Positions 16,304 through 25,172 of a DNA stretch of 64,000 nucleotides are shown piece by piece. Under the pieces are notes generated by a model. That model was not told where the DNA came from. It ran no database searches and saw only the letters and a program-made list of their open reading frames with translations. Source of the stretch: an uncultured Flavobacteriaceae bacterium (GTDB lineage Bacteria > Bacteroidota > Bacteroidia > Flavobacteriales > Flavobacteriaceae); NCBI GenBank assembly GCA_947504035.1, contig CANNGA010000009.1, positions 1 to 64,000 of the forward strand. Direction: 5' to 3'. Numbering within the stretch: position 1 is the stretch's first letter; every line of letters starts with the position of its first letter. The position numbers and the translations under genes are program-made.

Positions 16304-17574
16304 AAAAGCGAGTTGTAATCACAGGATTAGGCATAGTGGCCCCCAATGGCATTGGTTTAGAGAATTTCTCTAACGCTATACAGAACGGCATTTCAGGCAT
16401 TACACACCATCCAGCATTAAAAGCATTAAACTTTTCATGCCAAATAGGAGGTATTCCAGAAGTTTCAGAAGCTTTAAAAGCCCAATATTTCTCTAAATTA
16501 CAATTGCGAGGCTTTAACAGTTCGGGCATTCTATACGGCTGTATGGCAGGTGTAGACGCTTGGAAAGATGCAGGATTTCAAACCGCAGCAGACAGTCCCT
16601 TAGACTACGATACAGGGCTTATTTTTGGAGCAGGCGCCTCCAGTGTCGATAAGTTTAGAGAAGCCATATACAAAGTCGATGAAAAACAAGTACGCCGTTT
16701 AGGCAGTACCGTAGTACTGCAAACCATGGCAAGCGGTATTAGTGCCTATTTGGGCGGTATGCTAGGCCTAGGCAACCAAGTTACTACAAACTCAGCCGCA
16801 TGTGCCACAGGCGTAGAAGGCCTTTTAATGGGCGTTGACCGCATACAATTAGGTAAAGCCAAACGCATGCTTGTAGGCAGTTGTAGCAATCATGGTCCCT
16901 ACATTTGGGCAGGTTTCGATGCCATGCGGGTGATGACCTACAAACATAACGACAGTCCAGAACAAGGCGCACGCCCTATGAGCGCTACAGCCAGTGGTTT
17001 TGTACCCGGTGCAGGGGCAGGCGCAATGGTTTTAGAAGATTTAGACAGTGCACTATCGCGTAACGCTACAATTTATGCCGAAGTGCTTGGCGGTGCCGTG
17101 AACTCTGGTGGACAACGGGACGGCGGTACCCTTACTGCACCAAACTCAGAAGCCGTTGTGCGTTGCATTCAAACCGCCATAGCAGAAGCAGGTGTAACAG
17201 CCCAAGATATCGATGTGATAAACGGGCACCTTACCGCGACGGCTAAAGACAGCACAGAAATTAGAAACTGGGCAACAGCACTCGATAGGAAAGGCACAGA
17301 TTTTCCCTATATTAACGCCACTAAAGGGCTAATAGGGCATTGTTTAGCAGCTTCGGGCGCTATTGAATGTGTGTCGAGCATCCTTCAATTAAAACACCAG
17401 TTTATCGCACCAAATGTAAACTGTGAAGATCTGCATCCTGAAATTGAAGCCCTAATTGCTAAAAGCAAAATACCTATGACCAAGATAAACCGTAACTTCG
17501 AGGTTTTGGCAAAGGCCAGTTTTGGTTTTGGCGATGTAAATTCCTGTGTTTTATTTAAACGCTACAAAGCGTAA
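16300..17574 (+). CDS. FabF-like beta-ketoacyl-ACP synthase
   Basis: The 424-residue ketosynthase has the Cys-His-His triad Cys168 (NSAACATG), His310 (NGHLTATAKDS) and His347 (TKGLIGHCLAASG). The sequences around both histidines differ from housekeeping FabF (usually NAHGTST and KSMTGH), placing it in a specialised KS group like those of aryl polyene and flexirubin-type clusters. It is probably the chain-elongating enzyme that builds the acyl starter on the ACP encoded next. Confidence 0.88.
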   Translation: MKKRVVITGLGIVAPNGIGLENFSNAIQNGISGITHHPALKALNFSCQIGGIPEVSEALKAQYFSKLQLRGFNSSGILYGCMAGVDAWKDAGFQTAADSPLDYDTGLIFGAGASSVDKFREAIYKVDEKQVRRLGSTVVLQTMASGISAYLGGMLGLGNQVTTNSAACATGVEGLLMGVDRIQLGKAKRMLVGSCSNHGPYIWAGFDAMRVMTYKHNDSPEQGARPMSATASGFVPGAGAGAMVLEDLDSALSRNATIYAEVLGGAVNSGGQRDGGTLTAPNSEAVVRCIQTAIAEAGVTAQDIDVINGHLTATAKDSTEIRNWATALDRKGTDFPYINATKGLIGHCLAASGAIECVSSILQLKHQFIAPNVNCEDLHPEIEALIAKSKIPMTKINRNFEVLAKASFGFGDVNSCVLFKRYKA

Positions 17575-17591
17575 CTTTACAAGAAATTGAA

Positions 17592-17846
17592 ATGATGACA
17601 AAAGACGAATTAATAGACAAATTAAAAGGGATTATAGCCCCTTATGTGCAAGATGAAGCAGCGTTTAAAGCCCTTACAGAAGACACCGATTTTGTAAAAG
17701 ACCTCAAGATCAATTCTGCCAATCTCGTAGATATTATTTTAGATATTGAAGATGAATTCGATATTATTTTAGAGAATGACGATATGGAACAAATGCTTAC
17801 CGTAAAATCGGCTATGGCCATTGTAACGGGTAAACTAAAAGACTAA
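17592..17846 (+). CDS. Acyl carrier protein
   Basis: The 84-residue helical carrier has the phosphopantetheine attachment Ser42 in LKINSANLVDIIL. The usual DSL is NSA here, which marks it as a specialised ACP rather than the housekeeping one. It has an acidic character, and helix II (NLVDIILDIEDEF) is intact. Its stop overlaps the start of the phosphopantetheinyl transferase gene by one base, so carrier and activator are coupled. Confidence 0.88.
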   Translation: MMTKDELIDKLKGIIAPYVQDEAAFKALTEDTDFVKDLKINSANLVDIILDIEDEFDIILENDDMEQMLTVKSAMAIVTGKLKD

Positions 17847-18412
17847 TGGTTGGTAACGACATTGTAGATTTACAGGAGGCCAGACAATCGCGTTGGGAAG
17901 ATCCCCGGTTTCTGGACAAATTATTTACAGTCGAAGAACAGCAGTATATCAAAGCAACCAGAGATTCTTTTACGGCAATTTGGCATTTGTGGAGCATGAA
18001 AGAAGCTGCGTATAAGCTGCATGTGCAGCAGTATCCCTGTCGGTTTTATGCGCCTAAAGCCTTTGTATGTCATTGTGAGAGTAGCCCACATCGTGTGCAT
18101 TATGGTGCCTTTGTATATTATACAACCACGAAAATTACGGCACACTATATCCTGTCTGAAGCACGATGCCAAACAGCTAAAATGAGCTCTGTATGTTTGC
18201 CTTTAGTGCGTACCGCGCATGAGTTTCAGTCGCAAAAAACACGCAGACAACTTTTAGATGAGGTGGCTAAAATATATGGCTTTACCAGCACAGGATTAAC
18301 ATTAAAAACAACAGAATTAGGTGTTCCTAAACTCTATTATAACGCAAAACCACTAGACATAGGTGTGTCCCTAACCCATCACGGTAGGTACGGTGCTTAT
18401 GCCATTTCTTAA
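17846..18412 (+). CDS. 4'-phosphopantetheinyl transferase
   Basis: The 188-residue enzyme attaches phosphopantetheine from CoA to the serine of the adjacent ACP. It shows the N-terminal VGNDIVDL and the Mg/CoA motif WSMKEAAYK (49-57), and a late SLTHHGRYGAYAI segment. Having a private PPTase means the operon is self-sufficient for carrier activation and is typical of secondary metabolism. Confidence 0.88.
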   Translation: MVGNDIVDLQEARQSRWEDPRFLDKLFTVEEQQYIKATRDSFTAIWHLWSMKEAAYKLHVQQYPCRFYAPKAFVCHCESSPHRVHYGAFVYYTTTKITAHYILSEARCQTAKMSSVCLPLVRTAHEFQSQKTRRQLLDEVAKIYGFTSTGLTLKTTELGVPKLYYNAKPLDIGVSLTHHGRYGAYAIS

Positions 18413-18429
18413 TTTCAACGGTACATGAT

Positions 18430-20679
18430 ATGAATCTCTTACGACGCAGCATCACCTTTATTATTAAATTTAGAATTCTCATTAGTGTCGTATTATTGGG
18501 GCTTATGGGAATCTCAGGATATCAAACACTTCAAAACTTAAGTGTAGACAATTCCTTGGGCATTTGGTTTTTAGAAGACAACCCCAGCTACCGTGCCTAT
18601 ATCGACTATCAAGAACGGTTTGGGTCTGATGAGATTTTTGTAGGTATGCTTCCTGTTGATAATGCTTTAGAGGCAAAACATATAGAACGCTTAAAGCGAC
18701 TGCATTCAGATTTAGATACCTTAAGTTATGTAAAAACCTCTTTTAGCCTAGCAAAAGCGCAGTACCCTATTTATACGAATGCTAAGATTGTTTTTGATGA
18801 TTTGTACACGTCTAAACGCAGTGAAAAAGGCCTTAAAAACCTATTTAAAAAATTACCCAATATTACCGAACAGCTTGTAACGGATGATTTTAAGCATTTG
18901 TTTTTTTACATACAGCTTAATCCCACGCATACCATAGAGGAAAAAAGAGCGGCAATAGCTGGACAAATTAGAGCCGTTATAGAACGGCATTATGAAACGT
19001 ATTATTTAACAGGCGCTCCTGTTTTAAATGAGGCTTACAGTTTAGGGATTTTTAAAGAGAGTTCGGTCTTTGGTATCTTAACCGTGTTGATTATTACGCT
19101 TATGCTGCTCTTTTTATTGCCTAATAAACGGTATTTAAGTGTGGCTTTGCTATGTGTGGCAGTCCCTATAGCCCTACTTTTTGGTATCATTACCTCTTTC
19201 GGGTTTTCATTAAATATGATCTCGATGCTTATCCCTACCATTTTAATGGTGTACAGTGTAAGTGATGCCGTACATGTTATTAATATTTACCATAAAGAAG
19301 GTTTAAAAGGCGGCCAATCCTCTAAAATAGACGTACTAACTGCGGCGATCTACAAAAGTATAACGCCGTGTTTCTATACCACTTTAACCACCTTTGTAGG
19401 TTACTTTGCATTATACATATCGCCACTTCCCGCATTTAAAAATATGGGCGTATTTACCTGTATAGGTTTGGTGTTGAGTTTTACTTTGGTGTATGTAATT
19501 ACTATTATTGGCTTTAGTGCGATGGATTTAAATTTTAAAACAGCCACTCCTGTTTTAAATTTAAAAGGGTACAACCAGTCTAAAGTTGTAGCATGGTTAA
19601 ATAACTGTACCTCTAAATATAAAAACAGCATTATTATAGGGTTTACTTTAGTATTGTTATTTGGTGTGTATTCTGTTTTTAAAGTCAAATTAGATACCAA
19701 TTCTTTAGATTTATTGGCCGAAGGCAAGGCAAAAACAGATTTACAACGTGTAGAGTCTCAGTTGGGGAGCAGTTCGCGTTTGCAATTAAATATTAGTGCG
19801 AAGCGCAATACAATGTTAACACCAGAAGCTTTAGAACAATTAGAGCGTTTTCAAAATAAACTGCAAGCCTATCAATTAACCACATCGCCAGTAAGTATTG
19901 TTAATGTGAAATCCTTTTTACAACAGCGGCATCCCGTGTTGTTTCAAAATAACATTTCGGAAGCAAAGGTTAGTGCAACCGTATCTGAAATAGGCGCTAA
20001 AAGCAGTCCATTTTTCAAGTTGTTTTCAGAAGATTTTAAAACCGCAGGTATTGTACTTGGGGTTAAGGAAATAAAAACATCGGAACTGAGACATTTGTTA
20101 ACAGCCATACAAACCGATTTTGACACAGCTTTTGATACCAATGCCTATCAACTTCAGATCAACGGATTCTCAGTCGTCTTTTCACAGCTCAATGATTTTA
20201 TTCTAGAAACGCAGTTCAAATCCTTTTTCGCAGCCTTTTTTGTCGCATTTCTGTGTCTATTGGTATTTATTCGCAGTTTGCGAACTACAATTTTGGTGCT
20301 GATTCCTAATATTTTACCCTTAGCTTTATTGGCTATTTTTATGAGTTTACTTGATATTCCTTTAGATGTGTCTACAGCCATGATTACCCCTATAATGTTA
20401 GGGATTGCTATGGACGACACCATTCATTTGGTGTACAAATACAAGGCCTCTAAAACAAATACGACTAGCCCAGAACATAGAATTGACGCGGCGATGGTCT
20501 ATACCGGTAATGCCTTATTTTCAACAACTATCGCCTTAGTTGCGGGCTTTTTAATTATAAGTTCTAGTGCAGTGCCTTCGGTTAGAGATTTTGGCTTGCT
20601 CTGCGCGGTTACAGTAGCTATAGCTTTAATCACCGATATATTTTACCTGCCCGCCTTGTTGAAAAAGTTTGATAGGTAA
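18430..20679 (+). CDS. MMPL/RND-superfamily lipid exporter
   Basis: The 749 residues have two RND-like halves. Each has one N-terminal membrane helix (about 12-30 and 395-415), a large periplasmic loop, then five helices (about 210-380 and 590-745). Charged motifs SVSDAVHVINIY and GIAMDDTIHLVYKY lie in the helices that carry the proton relay. MMPL proteins move lipids such as hopanoids, mycolates or pigments. As the last gene of the operon it is the natural exporter of the lipid product to the outer membrane. No partner membrane-fusion protein is encoded nearby. Confidence 0.85.
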   Translation: MNLLRRSITFIIKFRILISVVLLGLMGISGYQTLQNLSVDNSLGIWFLEDNPSYRAYIDYQERFGSDEIFVGMLPVDNALEAKHIERLKRLHSDLDTLSYVKTSFSLAKAQYPIYTNAKIVFDDLYTSKRSEKGLKNLFKKLPNITEQLVTDDFKHLFFYIQLNPTHTIEEKRAAIAGQIRAVIERHYETYYLTGAPVLNEAYSLGIFKESSVFGILTVLIITLMLLFLLPNKRYLSVALLCVAVPIALLFGIITSFGFSLNMISMLIPTILMVYSVSDAVHVINIYHKEGLKGGQSSKIDVLTAAIYKSITPCFYTTLTTFVGYFALYISPLPAFKNMGVFTCIGLVLSFTLVYVITIIGFSAMDLNFKTATPVLNLKGYNQSKVVAWLNNCTSKYKNSIIIGFTLVLLFGVYSVFKVKLDTNSLDLLAEGKAKTDLQRVESQLGSSSRLQLNISAKRNTMLTPEALEQLERFQNKLQAYQLTTSPVSIVNVKSFLQQRHPVLFQNNISEAKVSATVSEIGAKSSPFFKLFSEDFKTAGIVLGVKEIKTSELRHLLTAIQTDFDTAFDTNAYQLQINGFSVVFSQLNDFILETQFKSFFAAFFVAFLCLLVFIRSLRTTILVLIPNILPLALLAIFMSLLDIPLDVSTAMITPIMLGIAMDDTIHLVYKYKASKTNTTSPEHRIDAAMVYTGNALFSTTIALVAGFLIISSSAVPSVRDFGLLCAVTVAIALITDIFYLPALLKKFDR

Positions 20680-20706
20680 TTCGTTAAAATTCTCTAAATC
20701 AAAGCG

Positions 20707-21395
20707 CAACTAAAGATTGGGCAAGAGTTTCCCCTCTACAAAGAGGGGATTAAGGGGTGTGTTATCACGTATAAGCATATACTTTTAAGTTTTATGAAAT
20801 ACGGCCTTGATACCCTCCTTATTAGAAGAGACATGTTTGTGCAGTTGCTGACCTGATAAAATAGCGCTTAAAGCCATAAAAGTACAACTAAAGATTGGAT
20901 GAGAGTTTCCCCTCTACAAAGAGGGGATTAAGGGGTGTGTTATTACGTATAAGCATATACTTTTAAGTTTTGTAAAACACCTCCCTTATTCCCTCCTTAT
21001 TAGGAGGGACATGCTTTCGCTGCTCGTAACCTGTAAAATAGCGCTTAAAGGCATAAGAGCATAAACTAAGATTGAGCAAGAGTTTCCCCTCTACAAAGAG
21101 AGGATTAAGGGGTGTGTTATTACGTGCAAGTATATAGTTATAAGTTTTGTAAAACACGGCCTTGACGCTCTCCTTATTAGAAGGGACATCTTTACACAGT
21201 TGCTAACCTGTAAAATAGCGTTTAAAGCCATGAAAGCACAACTAAAGATTGAGCAAGAGTTTCCCCTCTAAAAAGAGGAGACTAAGGGGTGTGTTCTTGC
21301 ATATAAGCATATAGTTTTAAGTTTTATAAAACACGGCCTTGACGCCCTCCTTATTAGAAGGGATATCTCTACACAATCCATGACCTATAAATAAG
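20707..21395 (+). repeat. Four tandem copies of a two-hairpin repeat (about 177 bp each)
   Basis: The CCCCTCTA core recurs at 20731, 20909, 21086 and 21263, spaced 178, 177 and 177 bases. Each unit has hairpin 1 (CCCCTCT...AGAGGGG followed by a GGGGTGTG box), an AT-rich spacer with TATAAGCATATA-like sequence, and hairpin 2 (CCCTCCTTATTAGaAGGGA). Copies differ by scattered substitutions, and hairpin 2 is best preserved in the second copy. No ORF of note is present. The array fills the gap between the PKS operon and the ABC ATPase gene. Confidence 0.9.
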
Positions 21396-21427
21396 ACTTA
21401 AAAAAAGAAAAAGTAATCAAGGAGTGC

Positions 21428-22339
21428 TTACTTTACAACCTCAAGACAAACCAAAGTTCCGTTTTGAAGCGCCTCATGGTGTTCAAAAAATAGGGTAGAG
21501 GACTCCCATTTAGCTGCAATTAAATAAAAGTGTCCTTTGTAATAGGCCTGCTCAACTTTAGCTTGAAGCGCCGATGTTTTTACAACACGCAATTGGTGCG
21601 CATATACAAAAGTATCATGAATGGTATTAAATTCTCCAAAAAAAGCAGCGATTAAAGGTGATTTTGGCGTTTTAAATAAAACGTCGGGAGCAGCGTTTGC
21701 TACGACATGTTTCTGGTCTAAGACCAGCATTCTATCGGCGAAACCAAGAACATCTTCTTTATCGTGGGTCGCCACAATACAGGTGATGTTCTTAGCTTTT
21801 AAGTAGCTAAAAACACTACGCCGTAAACTTTGTTTTTTAAAGTTGTCGATATGACTAAAAGGCTCGTCTAGTAATAGAACTTCAGGTTGTTTGGCGAGTG
21901 CTCTAGCAAGTGCCACACGTTGTTTTTGGCCACCACTAAGGGTTTTTACTTTTACTTTAGCAAAAGCCTCTAATTCTACCACTTTAATAAGTTCGTCTAC
22001 GCGCTGTTGCGTTTCTTCGGGGTAAAAGCGCGAAAGGTATTTGGCAATGTTTTCTTCTACCGTAATAAAAGGCATTAAATCGAATTCTTGCGCCACATAC
22101 TTCATAAAATCGTAGCCAATCACCAAATTGTGTTTAGGACCTAAAACCTCTTGGTCTTTCCAAAATATTTGTCCTTTGTCTAAATCGTACTCCCCGTACA
22201 AAACTTTTAATAAAGTGCTTTTCCCAGAGCCGCTTTCTCCAATAATAGCAATGTTTTCACCAACCTTAGCCGTAAAAGACAGGTCTTTTAATACGGTTGA
22301 TTTTTGATACGAAAAAGTAAGTGCAGTAACGTTAAGCAT
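21428..22339 (-). CDS. ABC transporter ATP-binding protein
   Basis: The 303-residue ATPase subunit has Walker A GESGSGKST (near 36-44), signature LSGGQKQR, and Walker B VLLLDEPFSHID, with H-loop ATHDKED. After about 215 residues there is a C-terminal domain of some 85 residues with no close pattern I recognise, perhaps regulatory as in PotA/MalK types. No permease or binding protein gene is adjacent, so its partners are elsewhere. ATG at 22339 is preferred to the TTG at 22348. Confidence 0.8.
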   Translation of the reverse strand: MLNVTALTFSYQKSTVLKDLSFTAKVGENIAIIGESGSGKSTLLKVLYGEYDLDKGQIFWKDQEVLGPKHNLVIGYDFMKYVAQEFDLMPFITVEENIAKYLSRFYPEETQQRVDELIKVVELEAFAKVKVKTLSGGQKQRVALARALAKQPEVLLLDEPFSHIDNFKKQSLRRSVFSYLKAKNITCIVATHDKEDVLGFADRMLVLDQKHVVANAAPDVLFKTPKSPLIAAFFGEFNTIHDTFVYAHQLRVVKTSALQAKVEQAYYKGHFYLIAAKWESSTLFFEHHEALQNGTLVCLEVVK

Positions 22340-22345
22340 AGGCTG

Positions 22346-22353
22346 CAAAAATA
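22346..22353 (-). promoter_or_regulatory. -7 element very close to the ABC ATPase start
   Basis: The minus strand reads TATTTTTG and ends only 6 bases before the ATG, so transcription would start at or next to the start codon (leaderless mRNA). The rest of 22354-22630 is AT-rich and shows nothing else. Confidence 0.4.
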
Positions 22354-22630
22354 AACTAAAGCAGGGAAATTGTCATAGAAAAGATGATGTGGTTTGGGAG
22401 ACATTATTTTTAAATAGTACAGACCTATTAAATTTTGATGAACAGAAATTGTGTTAATGGAGTTTGTTGATTTGTAATTAACAACTTTATCAAGACTATC
22501 TGTATTTACAGCGTTTGAAATGGATTGTTAATTTATAAGTATTGTATTTAAATACATACAAATACACGAATACAGTTATGTAATTAAGTTTTTGAAATCG
22601 TTAATGGCAACTAAAACAATTAATTAAGTG

Positions 22631-22638
22631 TATTTTTG
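22631..22638 (+). promoter_or_regulatory. -7 promoter element for the M43-like protease
   Basis: TATTTTTG lies 15 bases before the ATG at 22654. It falls inside the longer reading with an upstream in-frame start, which supports the shorter start. Confidence 0.5.
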
Positions 22639-22653
22639 CTTAAAAAACTGAAA

Positions 22654-23577
22654 ATGAAAAATACGTTAAGAATTTTAGCCTTAAGTTTTATTATGGTGTT
22701 CTCTTGTAATAGTAATGACGATACGACATCAGAAGACGAGCAAACGGTTCCAGAAGAGGAGGAGGTTATGCCAGGAGATGAAGAGACTACTCCAGATGAA
22801 GAAGAAGAAACCCTTATGTTAGAGAATGTGGTTTATAACATTCCTGTTGTCGTGAATGTGGTTTATAAAATTAGCCCGTTAGAAGAAACTGCAATAGAAA
22901 GTCAAATTCAATTTTTAAATGATGTTTTTGCTGGAAAAGAAACGAACATGGATGATGTTCCAGAACAGTTTAGAGCTGCTGTAGCAGGAGACATAAAAAT
23001 GCGATTTTCCTTAGATACTATTTTGCAAAGACAAACGACTAGAGACAATTTTAGAGATGATAGGCAAGAAATAGCTAAGAGTGAATTTGGAATCCCAGCG
23101 ACAGATACAGGACGTAAATTAAATATATGGATTGTTGTGTTAGCGGGAGATAGCGGCGATGCCACATTTCCTGGTTTAGCTCCCGAAGACTTATTTATAG
23201 AAGGCGTTTATATTGACAGGTCTACTGTGGGACCTAGAAACGGTATTGGAATTCGTAATGAAGGGAAGCAATTGGTTCATGAAGTGGGGCACTTTTTTAA
23301 TTTATACCATTTACCAGGCCTTATTGAGCCAACTAGTGGATGCGAATTTGATGATGAGGTGGAGGATACACCAAATAGTGCAGAGATTCACTTTGGACGT
23401 CCAGAGCCAGGAACGAGTTCTTGTGGGTCTCAAGATATGTTTATGAATTTTATGGAAAATGTTCATGACGATACAAGAATAATGTTTACTAAAGGACAAA
23501 AGGCACGCATGCGCGCAACACTCGTGGAAGGTGGCGTAAGAGCCTCTTATGTCGAAAGTACAAGCATAGAAAACTAA
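22654..23577 (+). CDS. Lipoprotein zinc metalloprotease, pappalysin (M43)-like
   Basis: The 307-residue protein begins with a lipoprotein signal (lipobox ending MVFSC) followed by a very acidic Glu/Asp/Pro/Thr linker (about 20-60). The catalytic zinc site HEVGHFFNLYH starts at His209, and a Met-turn candidate (MNFMEN) follows 60 residues later. Cysteines after the site (SGCEF, SSCGS) match the disulfide of pappalysin-type proteases. It is probably displayed on the outer membrane surface. A second metalloprotease lies convergently downstream. Confidence 0.8.
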   Translation: MKNTLRILALSFIMVFSCNSNDDTTSEDEQTVPEEEEVMPGDEETTPDEEEETLMLENVVYNIPVVVNVVYKISPLEETAIESQIQFLNDVFAGKETNMDDVPEQFRAAVAGDIKMRFSLDTILQRQTTRDNFRDDRQEIAKSEFGIPATDTGRKLNIWIVVLAGDSGDATFPGLAPEDLFIEGVYIDRSTVGPRNGIGIRNEGKQLVHEVGHFFNLYHLPGLIEPTSGCEFDDEVEDTPNSAEIHFGRPEPGTSSCGSQDMFMNFMENVHDDTRIMFTKGQKARMRATLVEGGVRASYVESTSIEN

Positions 23578-23627
23578 TATTAAGCATATAATTTGTAGGT
23601 GTTCAGCTCTCTATAGATTGATTAACT

Positions 23628-23664
23628 AAAAATGTCTCAGGTGTAATTTACCTGAGACATTTTT
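23628..23664. terminator. Bidirectional terminator between two protease genes
   Basis: AAAAATGTCTCAGGT pairs with ACCTGAGACATTTTT around a seven-base loop. Confidence 0.8.
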
Positions 23665-23690
23665 GGTTATAAATGTAATGAAATGCCATA

Positions 23691-23730
23691 CTAAAGTCCT
23701 CTCTAAAAAGAAGGGATTAGGGCTGTGTCT
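23691..23730 (+). repeat. Solo copy of repeat hairpin 1
   Basis: CTAAAGTCC, a degenerate CTCTCT...AGAAGGG hairpin and ATTAGGGCTGTGT match hairpin 1 of the arrays at 20.7 and 56.7 kb. Hairpin 2 is absent. Confidence 0.7.
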
Positions 23731-23795
23731 AGCAATCTTATGATTAAATATATTGATTTATCTTTTTCGCCAAAACGTCCTAGCTATTGGTATTA

Positions 23796-24563
23796 TTATT
23801 CACAAATACTAGTTGCATCATCTCTACCATATAAAAGTGTTAAAGCCCTTCTGTCGGCAGTAGTGAGGTTATTGGTTTGAAAGCCTTCAATTCCACTTGA
23901 TTGTGAATTCATTACAGAAGCAGCCTCTCTAAAAGGTGTGCCTGGAATTCGAATAAAATCTTCGTTAGTATGAAAAAAACCTATGGCGTGTCCTATTTCA
24001 TGTTTGAGTACGAATGTTAAGATAAGGGTTCTACGGGGTTCGTCCAAAAAGTCATATAATGTGGGGTCTATAAAGATATCAGTAGCTGGATTTCCGTTAT
24101 TTGGTAGAAATGAAGATCCTTGATTTCTGGCATCAAAGCTAATAAATAGATCTGCATTATTACTAGAGACCAATCTTAGTTTTAGGTCGCTATTAAAAAT
24201 AGAGTTCCAATCGCTAATAGCGCTGATTACTTCATCATTAATACCAGGAATGGTATTGTTAACCGTTATATCTTTAGAGTTTCTACAGGAGATAATGTTA
24301 AAAAGCCTTTCGTGTTTAGAGCTTTTACGCGCAGGGTCCAATATGGTTTCAGCATCTATAAGCATATCGCCCTCTACAAGGTAACCTCTTTCTGTGGCTA
24401 CGACTTCTTTAGTCTCTGTGTCAAGCCCCATAGCTTTCAGGCCTTCTATAATCGCTTCTGGAACAGCAGCAGTTTCCTGTTCTGTAGTCTGTATGCCATC
24501 TTCTTGGCATTGTACCATTAATAATGCAATGGCTAAAACGGCAAAAATCTTTAGATTTTTCAT
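23796..24563 (-). CDS. Lipoprotein HEIGH-type metalloprotease (M57-like)
   Basis: The 255 residues start with a lipoprotein signal peptide (lipobox MVQC at about 16-19). The zinc site HEIGHAIGFFH is the HExxHxxGxxH form of metzincin-like proteases and matches the Bacteroidota dual-action HEIGH family. A late SVMNSQSSG may provide the Met-turn. The N-terminal 80 residues look like a short pro-region. It faces the M43-like gene and shares its terminator. Substrate unknown. Confidence 0.8.
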   Translation of the reverse strand: MKNLKIFAVLAIALLMVQCQEDGIQTTEQETAAVPEAIIEGLKAMGLDTETKEVVATERGYLVEGDMLIDAETILDPARKSSKHERLFNIISCRNSKDITVNNTIPGINDEVISAISDWNSIFNSDLKLRLVSSNNADLFISFDARNQGSSFLPNNGNPATDIFIDPTLYDFLDEPRRTLILTFVLKHEIGHAIGFFHTNEDFIRIPGTPFREAASVMNSQSSGIEGFQTNNLTTADRRALTLLYGRDDATSICE

Positions 24564-24959
24564 AGTGTAGTAGTTATTAAATTAATTAGTTGTTTACTAC
24601 AATGATATAGAAAAAATTAAATTTTAGAAAGAAAATGTACTATTAAGTATATGTTAATGTTTTTTTTATTTACAAAAAAATAATACTTTTTTAAATTTTT
24701 ATGTAAAGTTTTATTTATAAAAAGCTTGGCTTTACATGTTTAGGGTGCTAAAAAATAAGGTAATAAAGATTACAATCAATTTTATATCCATACTTTAACT
24801 TTAATTAAGAGTATTTAATGTCTCGAATACAAACATAGAAGACTACTATTAAATAAGTAATTGTTAGGCATAAGGGCTTGTTAGTGATTAGATAAAAAAA
24901 ATCTCAAACAAATAACTTTACCAGAGATTCTTATAGTCATGAATACAATACATACCGAA
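24564..24959. other. AT-rich intergenic stretch
   Basis: This stretch is very AT-rich with several A and T runs. Apart from a weak AATCTC/GAGATT inverted pair near 24900-24930, I see no gene, RNA or clear promoter. Confidence 0.5.
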
Positions 24960-25000
24960 CTAAAGTCCCCTCTATCAAGAGGGGATTAGGGGTGTGTTTT
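24960..25000 (+). repeat. Solo copy of repeat hairpin 1
   Basis: CTAAAGTCCCCTCTATCAAGAGGGG is followed by the GGGGTGTG box and a T run. It is a well-preserved single hairpin 1, the same orientation as the 20.7 kb array. With the T run it could act as a terminator. Confidence 0.8.
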
Positions 25001-25172
25001 TTTATTGTTTTTTGTGATAGACCTACGAATTTAAGGCTCTGCTTAGTGAACATTAATAAGTTGAAACTCTTAGGTCAAAGAAATAAAAGCTGTCTTTTTT
25101 TTGTTTATTACTTTTGTATTGATAATGTTTAACGCCGCTACTAAACGTTAACGGTATTTCTAAATGTTTTCA

